Assembly: GCA_030737875.1 (NCBI GenBank) | Contig: CM060925.1 | Location: 480,871,514 to 480,935,513 of the forward strand | Origin: Allium sativum | Taxonomy: Eukaryota > Streptophyta > Magnoliopsida > Asparagales > Amaryllidaceae | Direction of reading: 5' to 3' | Length of the DNA: 64,000 nucleotides | Made by a program: the position numbers and the translations under genes | In this document: piece after piece, positions 1-10,842 of the stretch | Layout: each line of letters starts with the position of its first letter | Position numbering within the stretch: the first letter of the stretch is position 1 | The notes under the pieces: generated by a model | The model's database searches: none | What the model saw: only the letters and a program-made list of their open reading frames with translations | What the model was told of the DNA's origin: nothing

Positions 1-405
1 TTCTTTCGTCCCCCCCCCCCCCCAGGTCCACAGGGAGGAAACAACTCAGCCTAGTCAGACTCTTTTGCAAGCTTGAAGACAGCCGATGTACGGTTTGGAT
101 CTCTTTGGCTTGGATCACGGCTTTGGATATCATTATGGGGATTTTGTTGCTTTACTTTATGTTTTATGCTTCTTTGATAACCAAGACAGTTATGGAAATG
201 TAACGTTTTTGGAAGTATTGTAAGACAGTTATGGTGTGGTTGGTGTAACACGTATTTTGATGAAATAAAAGTTGTTGTTGTTTCCGCTGTTTAAAAATAT
301 GTGTATTTATATCTATCTTGTGTATCTATGACTTATACTTATAAACCTCCACCAAAATTAGGGCATTCCCTTTGCGAGTGACCCTAACGAAGGTGGGGTG
401 TTTCA
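1..405 (+). mobile_element. 3' part of a gypsy LTR (G family), cut by the window edge
   Basis: The stretch matches, in opposite orientation, the first ~400 bases of the LTRs of element G: C-run followed by an AGGTCCACAGGGAGG-like block, then the terminal block ending GGTGGGGTGTTTCA. It ends at 405 in TTTCA, and no primer-binding site follows, so this is either a 3' LTR or a solo LTR. The next bases (GCAGT) would be the right-hand target duplication; the left copy is outside the window. The LTR lies directly against, and truncates, the CACTA remnant. Confidence 0.85.
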
Positions 406-922
406 GCAGTGTATTCTGCGATTACTGACAGTTGAGTTCCGCTTTTACAACCATCCCAAATAGGTTTCTTAGCAGCATCAAATAAATCATAATTTTTCTT
501 GCTTTAATATTTGGTTTTTCAACATTTCGATCATCGTCGTCAACTTCACTATAGGAAACATTGATTGTGTTGCATCTTCGGCCATATTTTCAATATGGAT
601 CGTATTAACAGTTTACTTAACAACACTTTCTAACTCAAACGCTACAGGAAGTAATTGCTACATCTTCTTCATGACGATCCCAAACATAATACTTAGGTAC
701 AAATCCATTTTTACACCGATTAACTTTCACAATATCCGGTAACAAATATTTCAAATGTCTACACTTATAATACGGACAACGGATTTCCGAATCGTTTCTG
801 TTATTACATAAAGTGAATTCAACAAATATGTTTATTCCATTATAAAAATATTCTTTTATTGAGCCTCTCGGTCCTTTTCTTTGAAACATCCATCTCCTTT
901 GATCAACAAAACAATCAATCAT
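406..922 (-). pseudogene. CACTA (En/Spm) transposase N-terminal remnant, transposase-associated domain
   Basis: On the minus strand an ATG at 922 opens a 95-residue reading frame with the layout of the plant transposase-associated domain (Pfam Transpos_assoc): RRWMF near the start, YFYNGINIFVEF, then a Cys-rich core RCPYYKCRH and GFVPKYYVWDRH. The frame stops at 635. A second block in another frame (about 406-500) carries YDLFDAAKKPIWDGC, a motif that follows this domain in CACTA transposases. An indel and stops separate the two blocks, and the catalytic region is missing because an LTR begins at 405. In family members this domain precedes the TNP2-type transposase that cuts and pastes the DNA element. 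No terminal inverted repeats were found, so this is a fragment. Confidence 0.75.
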
Positions 923-2203
923 TTTTCTTATTTGAGAAAATGAGTCATAAGTTCAAAAATTAACATTTATTTTCATGATTAAAAATTCTAAAAAGTTTAT
1001 TTTCATGGTCATATTACACAAGTATAATATTTGAATTTAAATAACTATTTCATAAAATTAAAAAAATTTGATAAGGCATGTCATTTTATTTTTAACCTAT
1101 CGATGTATATTACTTCAACTCAAACGATTCAACAAAATTTCAGCAACATTTCCCTTTTGTTCCCTGCATTGTACACAAACGCGTGTACGTAGGAAACAAA
1201 AAAGAAAAGTTAAGCTAAAATTTGGTGAACCATTTGCACGAAGTAATATGCGAAATATACTTGCTTACCGTGTCTATAACTTGTCCAAATATAAGAAAAA
1301 ATTCAGTATGCATGTACCAGATGAAAATAAATGGTCGCTTTGTGATGAAAATGACCATTTATATAATGACCGTATACAATACCCATCAGACAGGGACAAA
1401 ACTATCTAAAGGACATAAGTCAAGATGTGCACATTTTACGAAAAAGAATATATTTTTACTTAATTTTATATATTTAAAAACATATATTTTAATTTATCAC
1501 ATTTTTTTTCAACATATTTATCGACTTAAGATGGCTTTAGATTTGTTAGCACACTCAAATCGCTTTTACACTCATGCATTCAATTTTATTGTATAAGTCA
1601 ACACAAGCACGATATAATATTTTTTGATTTGTGCATTCCAATTAACCCAATACAATGGTAAGCTCAACAAATATATATTGGTTTACATATACACAAACAA
1701 CAATAATTTGTACATACATTTTGCAATTTGACAGTAACATGTGAAATATGCACGTAAAGCAATACTATAAACCATTACTATGATGTTAGAGGTTATTACA
1801 ACCACTACATAACGCTAATTTACTAATATATGCAAATATAGGTTTAGGGTAAAAAAATTATTTTTAATAAAATAAGAGATAATACCTGAAACTGATTGAT
1901 GTAGAGGTTGATGTTGAAGCCGGAGGAGTTCTAATATGTTGAAAAATGTAGTTGGGGCTAGATTTGAAGGAAAGGAAAGGGGTTTCATGGGTTTTGTGAA
2001 AATTAGGGCTGAAGCAATGAGGAAGAAAGCTCTCGGGTTGGAAAATATTCGATATATTCCGACGGTTGTCGGCGACCTTTTGAAAGCCGTTGGAAACACG
2101 TCATCGAAAACCGTCGCCATGTCCTGCTGGAATAAAACACTTTTCTAGTAGTGCCTTAAACAACATGGGTCTAGCCCGAATATTAACAACACCTGGATCA
2201 GGC
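923..2203. other. AT-rich stretch without a supported gene
   Basis: Both strands carry only short frames without recognisable domains. The part next to 922 is presumably leader or upstream DNA of the CACTA remnant. I see no repeat array, LTR end or tRNA-like structure here. The only gene-like part is the exon candidate at 1886-2120. Confidence 0.5.
1886..2120 (-). other. possible first exon of an unknown gene (weak)
   Basis: A minus-strand frame opens with ATG at 2120 (MATVFDDVFPTAF) and stays open beyond 1886, where a good splice-donor context (TTCAG followed by GTATT) occurs. The base composition is more balanced than the flanks. The protein matches no family I know, no second exon is evident, and the opposite strand is also partly open, so this may be chance or an LTR fragment. 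Confidence 0.15.
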
Positions 2204-2557
2204 TTAGATAAACAAGCATGAAAAAATATCAATGATAGTGTCACATATATTAGTTTTGAGGTGAATGAAAACTACTTTTGAAAGAAAGAGTATCTCATAA
2301 GACCACGTCCACACAAAAATATGGACGGGTTTTTCCCTTATGATAACAAAAATGTTATTATAGAAAGATTTGATATTATTACTAATGTCTAATCTTTGAA
2401 ATCGTTTCAAATATAAATATTCAAGTACCTGAAGCTGTTATCATTATTAAATTCCCAGGCTACTGTATTGTACAGTCTAAAACGTATGTTCTTATTGGAG
2501 GATGGATTTTCGTATAAATGACCAGGCTAAGGGTTTTTATTTTTCCATGATTGGGAA
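2204..2557 (-). mobile_element. Element D, left fragment: divergent giant-LTR non-coding element
   Basis: The block TATCTCATAAGACCA at about 2290, followed by an inverted repeat and GGGTTTTTCCCTTATGA, matches the corresponding part of element C (27400-27450) and, more weakly, B, E and H. The D hairpin arms CGTCCA/TGGACG are at 2306-2327. The fragment ends at the GGGAA target site where A is inserted (2553-2557) and resumes at 34910. The left boundary of D is unclear; no TGTA-type LTR end is visible between 923 and 2290. Confidence 0.6.
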
Positions 2558-2830
2558 TGTAACAACCCGTGTTTTTATAACGTGTAATAACCATAAATCA
2601 AGGCAGAATTAATTTTTAAAATAAGAATCAAGGGAAAGGGGTTGCGCCATTGCGTTCGTCTCGAAATTCTGCTTGGAAATGAGTCCGAGTTTTCGAAAAT
2701 CGGAGTCCGTATGACCAAGTTATGACCTTTCGAAGTATTCAGAAGTTTTCAAGTTAAAAACAGCTCAATTCGAATTCAAAATTCGAATTTCAAACCTCAG
2801 AATGGACTGGGCGGGAAATTTCCCGCCCAG

Positions 2831-2915
2831 GACCAGGTCGACCTGGGGGTCGACTATGTAGTCGACCTACCCAGGACCAGGTCGACCATAGTGTCGACCT
2901 GGGGGTCGACCTGGT
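2831..2915 (+). promoter_or_regulatory. GTCGAC palindrome array in the A U3
   Basis: Multiple copies of AGGTCGACCTGG and related GTCGAC palindromes lie within about 85 bases, ending about 80 bases before the TATA box. The same array lies at the matching place in the 3' LTR (about 25085-25170) and, as a different expansion, in both LTRs of G. Position and repetition suggest a U3 cis-regulatory cluster (inference). Confidence 0.55.
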
Positions 2916-2992
2916 GGCTGAGTCCACTTTTGAAGCTGGATGCACTCTGATGTATCTGGCCTCATTTCTGTCCACACTCGTTGACCTGACCC

Positions 2993-3000
2993 TATAAATA
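2993..3000 (+). promoter_or_regulatory. TATA box of element A (5' LTR)
   Basis: CCCTATAAATACAGCCCC is a strong plant TATA context about 435 bases into the LTR and is conserved in the 3' LTR at 25249-25256. It is the likely RNA polymerase II promoter that defines the U3/R boundary. Confidence 0.6.
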
Positions 3001-5357
3001 CAGCCCCTAACACCAGTCTCTCTACACAAAATTCTTCCTGACCTTATGCTGCTCTGATTCTGATTGAAAAGTTTGAGAAAGGGACTCCTTCTTCTACGTT
3101 GAGACTGCGTTAAGAGAATTGTTGATTTGGGGATTTCTATTAGGACTTGACTAAGCATATAGAGATTCAACTATTGACTCTCTTTTTCTAATTCTCGAAC
3201 CACGATCTGTAAGCCCCAGTTATTTTTAGATTTAAACTGTAAATGTAATATGAATATGATGTAAATTGAAATTGGACCTATTTATGATGACTGTTTTACA
3301 TCCATTCTTGTTCATCTTGGATCTTTACTTTTGGATATGTTATGACATTGATTTGGGGCCTATTCATGTTGTAAATCAAAAAGAGAAACCCCTCATATAA
3401 TCATGTTGAATCTACTATTAGTCACAAGTTTATGACTATCACCTTATGTCAATCGTTACCATGACTATACAATCACCTTATGTCAATCGTTACCATGACT
3501 ATACTATCACCTTATGACAACTATTATCTTGACTAGTACCTTATTTTGCTAGAATTGTAATCTTTATGTTTGAGGCCAATATTCCATATGGTAGTAATGT
3601 TTTAATCTTTTATTTCAAGTCATACTATGCTATGCTAGTAATCACTTTCACCACCTTATACCCATTCTTTTTTTTATGTTATTCCCTAATTAGATTTGCC
3701 TGTATCGATTCGAGCTTACATGTGATGGGAATACGATTTGGGTAGACTAGGTAAAACATGAATTAGCTTTAAAATTGAACATGAACGTTGTTATGACTTG
3801 AACCTGAATATGGACATGAACTTGACACGATTTGACATGAAACATGACCTGAAAACTGGACATGAACCTAGACATGAAAACTTGAATGTGGGCATGACAA
3901 TTAGATAAACTTGAAAATGGCAAACTCGAGGTTGGGTTGAGTTTGCAGTGTAAATCTGCCTGGAACCGCCCGGCTAATACAGTGGCTGCAAACAATAGGA
4001 TCCAATGTGGGTAGTTGGTCATATCGCACGTAAAACCCAAGGTTAGACTATGTTGTGGTGTAAATCTGCCCGGAACCGCCCGGCAAATCTAGTAACAACA
4101 ACAGTTAGTCTAATGTGAGAGGTTGGCGTGCACTAATGAATTAATGCCACATGATAGGGTTAAGTCATGAACCACTTGAATATACTTAACCAACTTGACA
4201 CGATGATTTGATAGGGTTAAGTCATGAACTGCTTGAACACACTTAACCAACTTGGTACATGATTTGGATAGGGTTAAGTCACGAATTTGAATGACAACAC
4301 TTAACCTATTAGAAACCCTAGTTACGCGGTCCTTTTCAGCAGTAACCCACTTAGATGTATCACGATACCCTGGGACTAGGCAGGGTGGGGCACGATTACT
4401 GGGCTGATTGTAAGTGACCAGAACGACGGCTGAGTAGGTGCGCCATTGTAGGTTCAGGCGGGCTATGGCCGTGCACGTAGTCCGGAGTTGAAAAAGCAGG
4501 CATTGGGCACCCGTAGATTTACACTGTGCGTGCTTGATTCGTGTCGGTGGTTGGCACCATAGGACTTGATACACCCTATGGTGGACCTAGCACAGGTAAC
4601 TACATTTTAGGATAGGGCCGTATGACACAGACACATGACGAGCAAGGACTTGTAGGGAGCCGATCTATTAGTAGATCGTACCGTAGGTCCCCGTAATGGG
4701 TCACTTCATGATACTGGGCCAAGGGATCATTTCATGATTAATACTTGACATGGCTTAGAATACTAGTACAGTTGGTGCAGCGAACCATGAATATGCGATG
4801 CTAGACTTGACTTATCTTGTTATCTTAATTATCCTACCAGTTCTGTTATCATCCTTATGTTTAATTCCAGTTTTCACATATCATGTTACCTTTACTAGTT
4901 TTCATACTAAAAGTCACTAGGGCTTACAAGTCTTTATGACTGACCCTTTTTCTTTCGCCTCTTTTTCTTTCGTTTCCCCGCCCCCCCCCCTAGGTTCTTA
5001 GGGGGGAAACACTAGCTCTTAGCTAGGATTTAGCTTGCTTTCTGACAGCTCATGTACGGTTTGGTCTTGGGCTATGCTATGGCTGCTTCTGCTATTTATG
5101 GGGAATAATCTACTTTTGTTATCTTTAGTTTATGCTTCTTTATTTGGAACTTGATGTAATGGAATAATTTGTATCTTGGATATATGAGCTTTTGACTCTT
5201 TTCTTGGAAATAATAAGAAGTTGATTTTTAATTTCTACCGCTGCTTTATTTATGTTCTGCCTTGTGATATCTCTGTGCATGTTTACCTAGATAATACTCC
5301 ACCAAAACTAGTGCATTCCCTTTGTGAGTGACCTTAGTGGAGGTGGGGTGTTATATT

Positions 5358-5369
5358 TGGTATCAGAGC
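5358..5369 (+). other. Primer-binding site of element A
   Basis: TGGTATCAGAGC, complementary to the 3' end of plant initiator methionine tRNA, starts two bases after the LTR. It would prime minus-strand DNA synthesis. Confidence 0.92.
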
Positions 5370-5546
5370 AGAAGGTTACCAGGTTGGGCAAAAAGTTTTT
5401 AAAAACCTTCTGAAACTATTTTCAAAACCAATTATAAAGAAACATTTTTCAAGAAAAGTTTTATGTTTAAAAAGGCTATTCCCCAAAAAGCCATTAGCAC
5501 TTCCCTTTGTTTCCTCGTTTGAATCATTTTCTTTTTGTTTTTCAGC

Positions 5547-6800
5547 ATGGCTGATCTTAACCTGCCTGAGGGAATACCCGTGCCTGGATGGTTCCGAAGG
5601 TACTTAGAAGCCAGGGCCAACAACGCGGGCACGGCAGACATCCCTCCTCCTCCTCCCCAGTGGCCGCGGTTCCTCCTCCTCCTGGTACCGCCTTTGCCAA
5701 AATATGCAAAGACTTTTCCTCCTGGTACCGCCATTGCCAAAATATGCAAAGACTTTAAAGCAATGGACGGCAAGAACTTCGTTGGAACTGAAACCTTTGT
5801 TGAGGCACGAAACTGGCTAAAGGAGACGGAAGACTTGTTCATTATCTTTGACATGGAGGACCATAGGAAAGTTCAGTTGGCAACATGGTTGCTGAAAGAG
5901 GAAGCTGCATTTTGGTGGGAAGTCACCAACGCTACCAGGCCAGTTGGGACTTGGGCAGACTTTAGAGAGAGGTTTGGGCTTAAATTCTTATCGTCAGCAG
6001 AAGAGAACCTTCAGATGGAGAGGTTCCTATCCCTCAAGCAAGGGGACATGTATGTTAGGGAGTACATGAATAAGTTTAATCAGCTTGTTCAGTTCGGTTT
6101 GGATTTGGTCAACACAGCCCAGAAAAAGGCTGTACGCTTTGCTCGAGGATTGAATGAGCCACTACACAGCTTGGCCCTAACTCATATACCCATGGGGGCA
6201 ACCTTTGAAAGCTTGGTGGATATGGATCTACTTCATGAGGAAGACAAGAATAGCAAGAAGGAGGTTAAGCCTAATGAGACTCAGAATAAGAAAGCTGACT
6301 TCAAGAAGGGGAACAACAAGAATAATAAGAATAAAAATTGCAAGAACAAATCACGTGAGACGAGGAAGTGCAACTTTTGTGGTATTACTGGACATCTAGC
6401 TAAAGATTGTAGAAAGAAGAAGAAGAAGAGGAAGTTGGGTGAATGCTTTCACTGTAGAGATACTGGACACATCAGCAAGGATTGCGCTAAGAAGCAAGGG
6501 CAGGGGCAAGGTCAGACCCAGCGAGCAGGACCTTCTGGAGGGCAGTTGCATGCTCTCAACACCACTCCAGCTCTTGACCGAGGTAGTAATATTTCCGTAG
6601 AAAGCCTTGTTTACATTTCTGACTTTCCTGTTCGAACCTTATTTGACTCTGGCGCATCGCATACTTTTATTTCTTCTAATATTGTTGAAAATCTGCACCT
6701 AAGTACTAGTCTGGTTGAGGATCCCATTATAGTTTCAAATCCAATTGGGGGCTCCGCCCATTTATCTATGATGTGTGTGGATTTTAGAATCTCTATCTAA
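5547..6800 (+). CDS. gag: Gag with start of protease, element A (truncated by a stop)
   Basis: The ATG at 5547 is chosen because the protein then begins MADLNLPEGIPVPGW, parallel to G's [16 protein letters not shown]; an upstream TTG at 5535 is in frame but unsupported. The 417-residue product has a retrotransposon-gag domain (about 65-225), a Lys/Asn-rich linker, two CCHC zinc knuckles (about 275-288 CNFCGITGHLAKDC and 300-313 CFHCRDTGHISKDC), then the aspartic-protease motif LFDSGAS (about 365-371). Gag coats and packages element RNA; the protease would mature the polyprotein. A 40-bp tandem duplication (5681-5760) near residues 45-70 shifts the frame and compensates an earlier one-base change. 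The frame ends at a TAA (6798-6800) where G reads Leu, so protease and pol are cut off. Confidence 0.85.
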   Translation: MADLNLPEGIPVPGWFRRYLEARANNAGTADIPPPPPQWPRFLLLLVPPLPKYAKTFPPGTAIAKICKDFKAMDGKNFVGTETFVEARNWLKETEDLFIIFDMEDHRKVQLATWLLKEEAAFWWEVTNATRPVGTWADFRERFGLKFLSSAEENLQMERFLSLKQGDMYVREYMNKFNQLVQFGLDLVNTAQKKAVRFARGLNEPLHSLALTHIPMGATFESLVDMDLLHEEDKNSKKEVKPNETQNKKADFKKGNNKNNKNKNCKNKSRETRKCNFCGITGHLAKDCRKKKKKRKLGECFHCRDTGHISKDCAKKQGQGQGQTQRAGPSGGQLHALNTTPALDRGSNISVESLVYISDFPVRTLFDSGASHTFISSNIVENLHLSTSLVEDPIIVSNPIGGSAHLSMMCVDFRISI

Positions 6801-7904
6801 AGCGTAGAATTCACGTGTAATGCTTATGTTCTTGGATTCATGGGATACGGTTTGATCCTAGGTATGGATTGGCTATCCAATTATGGAGCCATTCTTGATT
6901 GTGAACGAAGGGTAGTGAGGCTCATGACTCGCCTTGGTAATACCCTTGAAATTGCTTGTAACCCTAAGGGTCCGGTCATGTTATGTTATCTTGAATCTCT
7001 TGACTCGTCCGATGATAATTTGCAATCTGTAAGAGTGGTCTGAGAATATCCAGATGTCTTTGATGAAGTGAGGCAATTACCTCCTAAACGCGAGATAGAG
7101 TTCCGAATTTATCTTGTTGATAATGCCAAGCCAGTTTCATTACCCGTTAGGCACATGGCCCCACGAGAAATAAGAGAGCTCAGTAAACAAATTAACGAGT
7201 TGCTTGAGAAAAATTTCATAAGACGAAGCATTCCTGAATGGGGTGCTCCGGTGGTATTCGCTACTAAGGCGGATGGATCGCTTCGTCTATGCGTAGATTA
7301 TCGTGAGTTAAACAAGCTGACAAAGAAGAACAGGCGCCACTACCAAGAATCGACGATTTGTTTGACCAGCTTGTGGAAACATCTGTTTTCTCTCAACTCG
7401 GTCTAGCCACGGGATTCCATCGGCTTAGAGTGGCTGAGGATAGCATTGACAAAACTGCGTTTAGGACTCCAGATGGGTTCTTCGAATGGCTCGTCATGCC
7501 GTTTGGATTAACAAATGCACCCGCATACTTTGTGGATTTGATGAGTAGGGTGTTTCGGGAGTTCCTTAACAAGTTTGTGGTAGTTTTCGTGTATGATATT
7601 TTGATCTTCTCAAAAGATGAAGAAAACCATGCTAGACATCTCAAGGAAGTCATGGAAACAGTTAGAGCACACCAGTTAAAGGCTAAGTTCTCCAAATTCC
7701 ATTTTTGGAGGAAGGAAGGTCGGTTCCTTGGACATGTAGTTTCTAAGCAAGGCATAGCCGTGGACCCCGCCAAGGTAGTTGTGGTACAGGACTGGAAAAT
7801 TCCTAAGAATGCAACGGAGGTGAGGAGCTTTCTCGGTTTGGCGGGCTACTACAGGAAGTTCATTAAGGACTTCGCTAAGATTTCAGCCCCTCTTACTAAG
7901 TTAA
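6801..7904 (+). pseudogene. pol: Pol 5' part of element A: rest of protease, reverse transcriptase (broken)
   Basis: Continues directly from the stop at 6798-6800: GLILGMDWL (protease end), a TGA at 7041-7043, then reverse transcriptase with [18 protein letters not shown] and [17 protein letters not shown], a one-base frameshift near 7339, and [12 protein letters not shown]. Two catalytic aspartates are gone: motif A reads QLGLATGFH (Asp to Gly) and motif C reads FVYD instead of FVDD (7586-7597). The frame runs into element B at 7905 just after [13 protein letters not shown] at 7900-7904 is the target duplication. Homology to G's intact frame is clear throughout. Confidence 0.9.
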
Positions 7905-10842
7905 TGTAGCGACCCGAACTTCCCCGGTCTCCGAAGAGATGAGAAAGAACGAATTACTGTGAGGACAAGACAAAACAGAACGCAGACGGAAGAACATTTC
8001 ATTGTTATTACAACAATTCCATCAGAATACAAGAATTTACAGAGTATAAATGAATAAATTACATTCAACAAATATCAGAGATTACAATAAATTACATACC
8101 AGCGGAAAAATAATACAAAGCACAAATGAAGGTGATACACGGATACAGAGCTTTATGGATATCATTCCAGCTGTAAACCAGGATCCTGTGAATATAAATC
8201 TGCAAAACCAAAACTACTAGCTGCCCCTGCGGAAAATAGGGGCACTCAGAGTTTAGGTTAAAACAATAAACTCCAGGTCAGTCATGTGACTGGTGTGAGA
8301 ACTAAAATAGTTATTTAAAACTTTACTTGAAAAGAGAGTAATTCAAGGGACCACGCCGTATAACACGAACGGGTTTCCTCCCAAGAATACCAGTGCATAA
8401 AACAACAGCGCAATGCTAAATAAAGAAAAATGAAGCTGTTATAAGACCCAGGTCCCATCACACAATGCAACGCAAGCCGGAGGATAGGGTTTTACCTTAT
8501 AACAGCCAAACATGCTTGGTACGTTTAAAACAAGTCATTTGATACTATAATAAGTGTATAGTGTCAAAACAGTTTCAATCATAAATATAAATCATAGGCG
8601 GCATGAATGTCCCATACCACTATGTCGCCATACTAGTTCTACAATTAAAACCGCAATACACGTATTGGAAATTGGATTTCCGTCCTGAGTCGAGGCAAGG
8701 GGCAAGCTCCTCTCCGCGTTCGAGACACTCTAGCAAATGCCACAGGACTACACACTCTGGGAAATCCTGGATCCTCCAAGGCCGGTCCTCACTTACGTTA
8801 GAGGATTAATTATGCCTGAACACACGTTTCCCGGTCCTTATAGACCTATAATCGAGGCGCCTCGCATTCCAACAACCACATAGGTGAAAAGTATATAAAT
8901 GTCAGGGCTGGTAAGTCACTGACACCACCATAGCTAGAAAGAAACGTCATGCACTCCTTGGGTCCTTATCCCGTTTTTGACTCATACCGAGGTGTGAGGC
9001 TCGCGAATCCATGCTATACACAAAGCTACGCCACAAAGGCCGTGCTTTGATCATCAACCACAAGACTTTGCTTTTCAACAGAAGCCTTGATCTTTTCATC
9101 TTAGCGTGCCACACAGGCAATTCATGCCATGCGACTGATGTCCATCGATACACAACCTCTGAGCTCGTACGTCTCAGAGAAGGGCGTTAAGCAAAAGAAT
9201 AAATTCTCCACCGCCAAACAGATGTATATTTAATAGAAATCAATCAACACAGAATAAAATCCAATGTCAGACACACAATCCATTTACAAGTTCGTTCTGG
9301 GTCTGAACGAAACCGGAGGCACTTTCCTCGCATATCCATCCATCTCCAAGTACGTCTGGACGACCACCAACTATTTCCATCCTCTTGGGTGTACAGCCCA
9401 ATCAGGATTGTCAGTAATTACCCAAACGATGTGAAGACTTTCGGTCTTCGACCACCGTCTTCATCTTCGACTTCTCGTCGAATCGGTTATTCAGAATGAG
9501 TATAAACCCGGCCTTTCCGAACAACCCGTGTATATTAAAACAAATGTTACATAAACACAACATACGCCTCATTCTAATTCAGAATATTCTTTTATTCACA
9601 AAATCACATTTTTAGGGAAAGGTTCCCATAAATTTTATCTAAGATAAATTCTTTCAAATTTATCCTTTAATCTTCCTTTGGATGTCATTTCAAAACCAAA
9701 TTATGGTTTTCCAAAATAGTCGAGATTAGCGAACCGTACCGAAGTAATTATTTATTTTATTTCCCAATCCCAACCTATTCATCCCATGAAGCAAAACTGG
9801 TAATACTCCATATCTAACACCACGGTGTTATCGGTAAGATTAATTACCATTTCATGTTCAAATCTAATTAAAGATTTAACTATCGCTTTGGAGCAAAACT
9901 GGCGATACTCCATTCTCGCTCGTTTCTAAATTTGATAATTTAGATTATAGATTTACATTTCAATCTAATTGCAGATTCGTTAAAACTCCTTTTACTGGGT
10001 TAAAGAACTAGGTGTTATTTAAAACACAGTTCACGACAAACCCAAATATTTGTTATCGGGTTAAAGAACTAGTGTTATTTAAAACACCGTTCACGATAAA
10101 GCCATTTCAAATCCAATCAAATATATTAGAAATTCCAATTATTTAAAACCCCTTTTTAAATCTTATTTATTTATTTAAAAATAATTGGGTTTTAAATTTA
10201 GTTCAAAACTAGTTCATTTCGATAGAAATCCATTTTTATCTTTTCAAATATGGAGTTTTTCACCCCAATCTTTCTCAAATCATTTCTTATGATTTTACAC
10301 CAATTATTTATATTTTTAATAATTTTATTAAGGCCCGTACAGTCGATTTCCAACAATGGCCATCGAACTGCACTTACAACGACCTTTTTCAAATTTGATT
10401 TGGACGTATCTCCAAATCCAACCGTTAGATTTCAAATTTCTAATATTCGTTAGAAAGCTCTTTTCGATACGAACCCAACGGTTCTGGTTTTAGGAGAATC
10501 CGATGGTCGGATCTCCCGTAATGTCCGTTTGAAATAAATGGTCAAAATTCATGAACTGCCGCGGCGCGGCGCGTTCTATTCAGGCCATTATATTATATAT
10601 ATAATATATATAATATATATTTCGTCGATTTCTATTTAAAACGAATTATATAAATAGTTTTAAATTCGTTTCAAAAACAATTTCAACTTCCATTTCAATC
10701 CAAAGCAAAATTGAATTCTTCTTTATAAATTCGTTTTAAAATTCATTTCTATTCAATTCAAATTTCAATTCAATTTGAATTCATTTCAATTCGCTTTCAA
10801 TTCAATTTGAATTCATTTTCAATTCAATTCAATTTCAAAGTC

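Larger units (their letters stand above)
2558..5355 (+). repeat. Element A 5' LTR
   Basis: Starts TGTAACAACCCG and ends GGTGGGGTGTTATA, where the expected final CA has become TA (the 3' copy ends TTACA). The U3 part holds a GTCGAC-rich array (2831-2915) and a TATA box (2993-3000). Later come a pair of long imperfect inverted repeats (about 3920-4120), three ~57-base direct repeats built on AGGGTTAAGTCA (4150-4320), a block strongly conserved with G's LTRs (about 4305-4450), and a C-run/G-run hairpin (about 4977-5007). Short open frames here do not look coding. Confidence 0.93.

Noticed and set aside
4110..4574. 154-residue minus-strand frame in A's LTR (also 26369-26833)
   Set aside because: It is antisense to the LTR's direct repeats and conserved only because the two LTRs are copies. 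No family resemblance.
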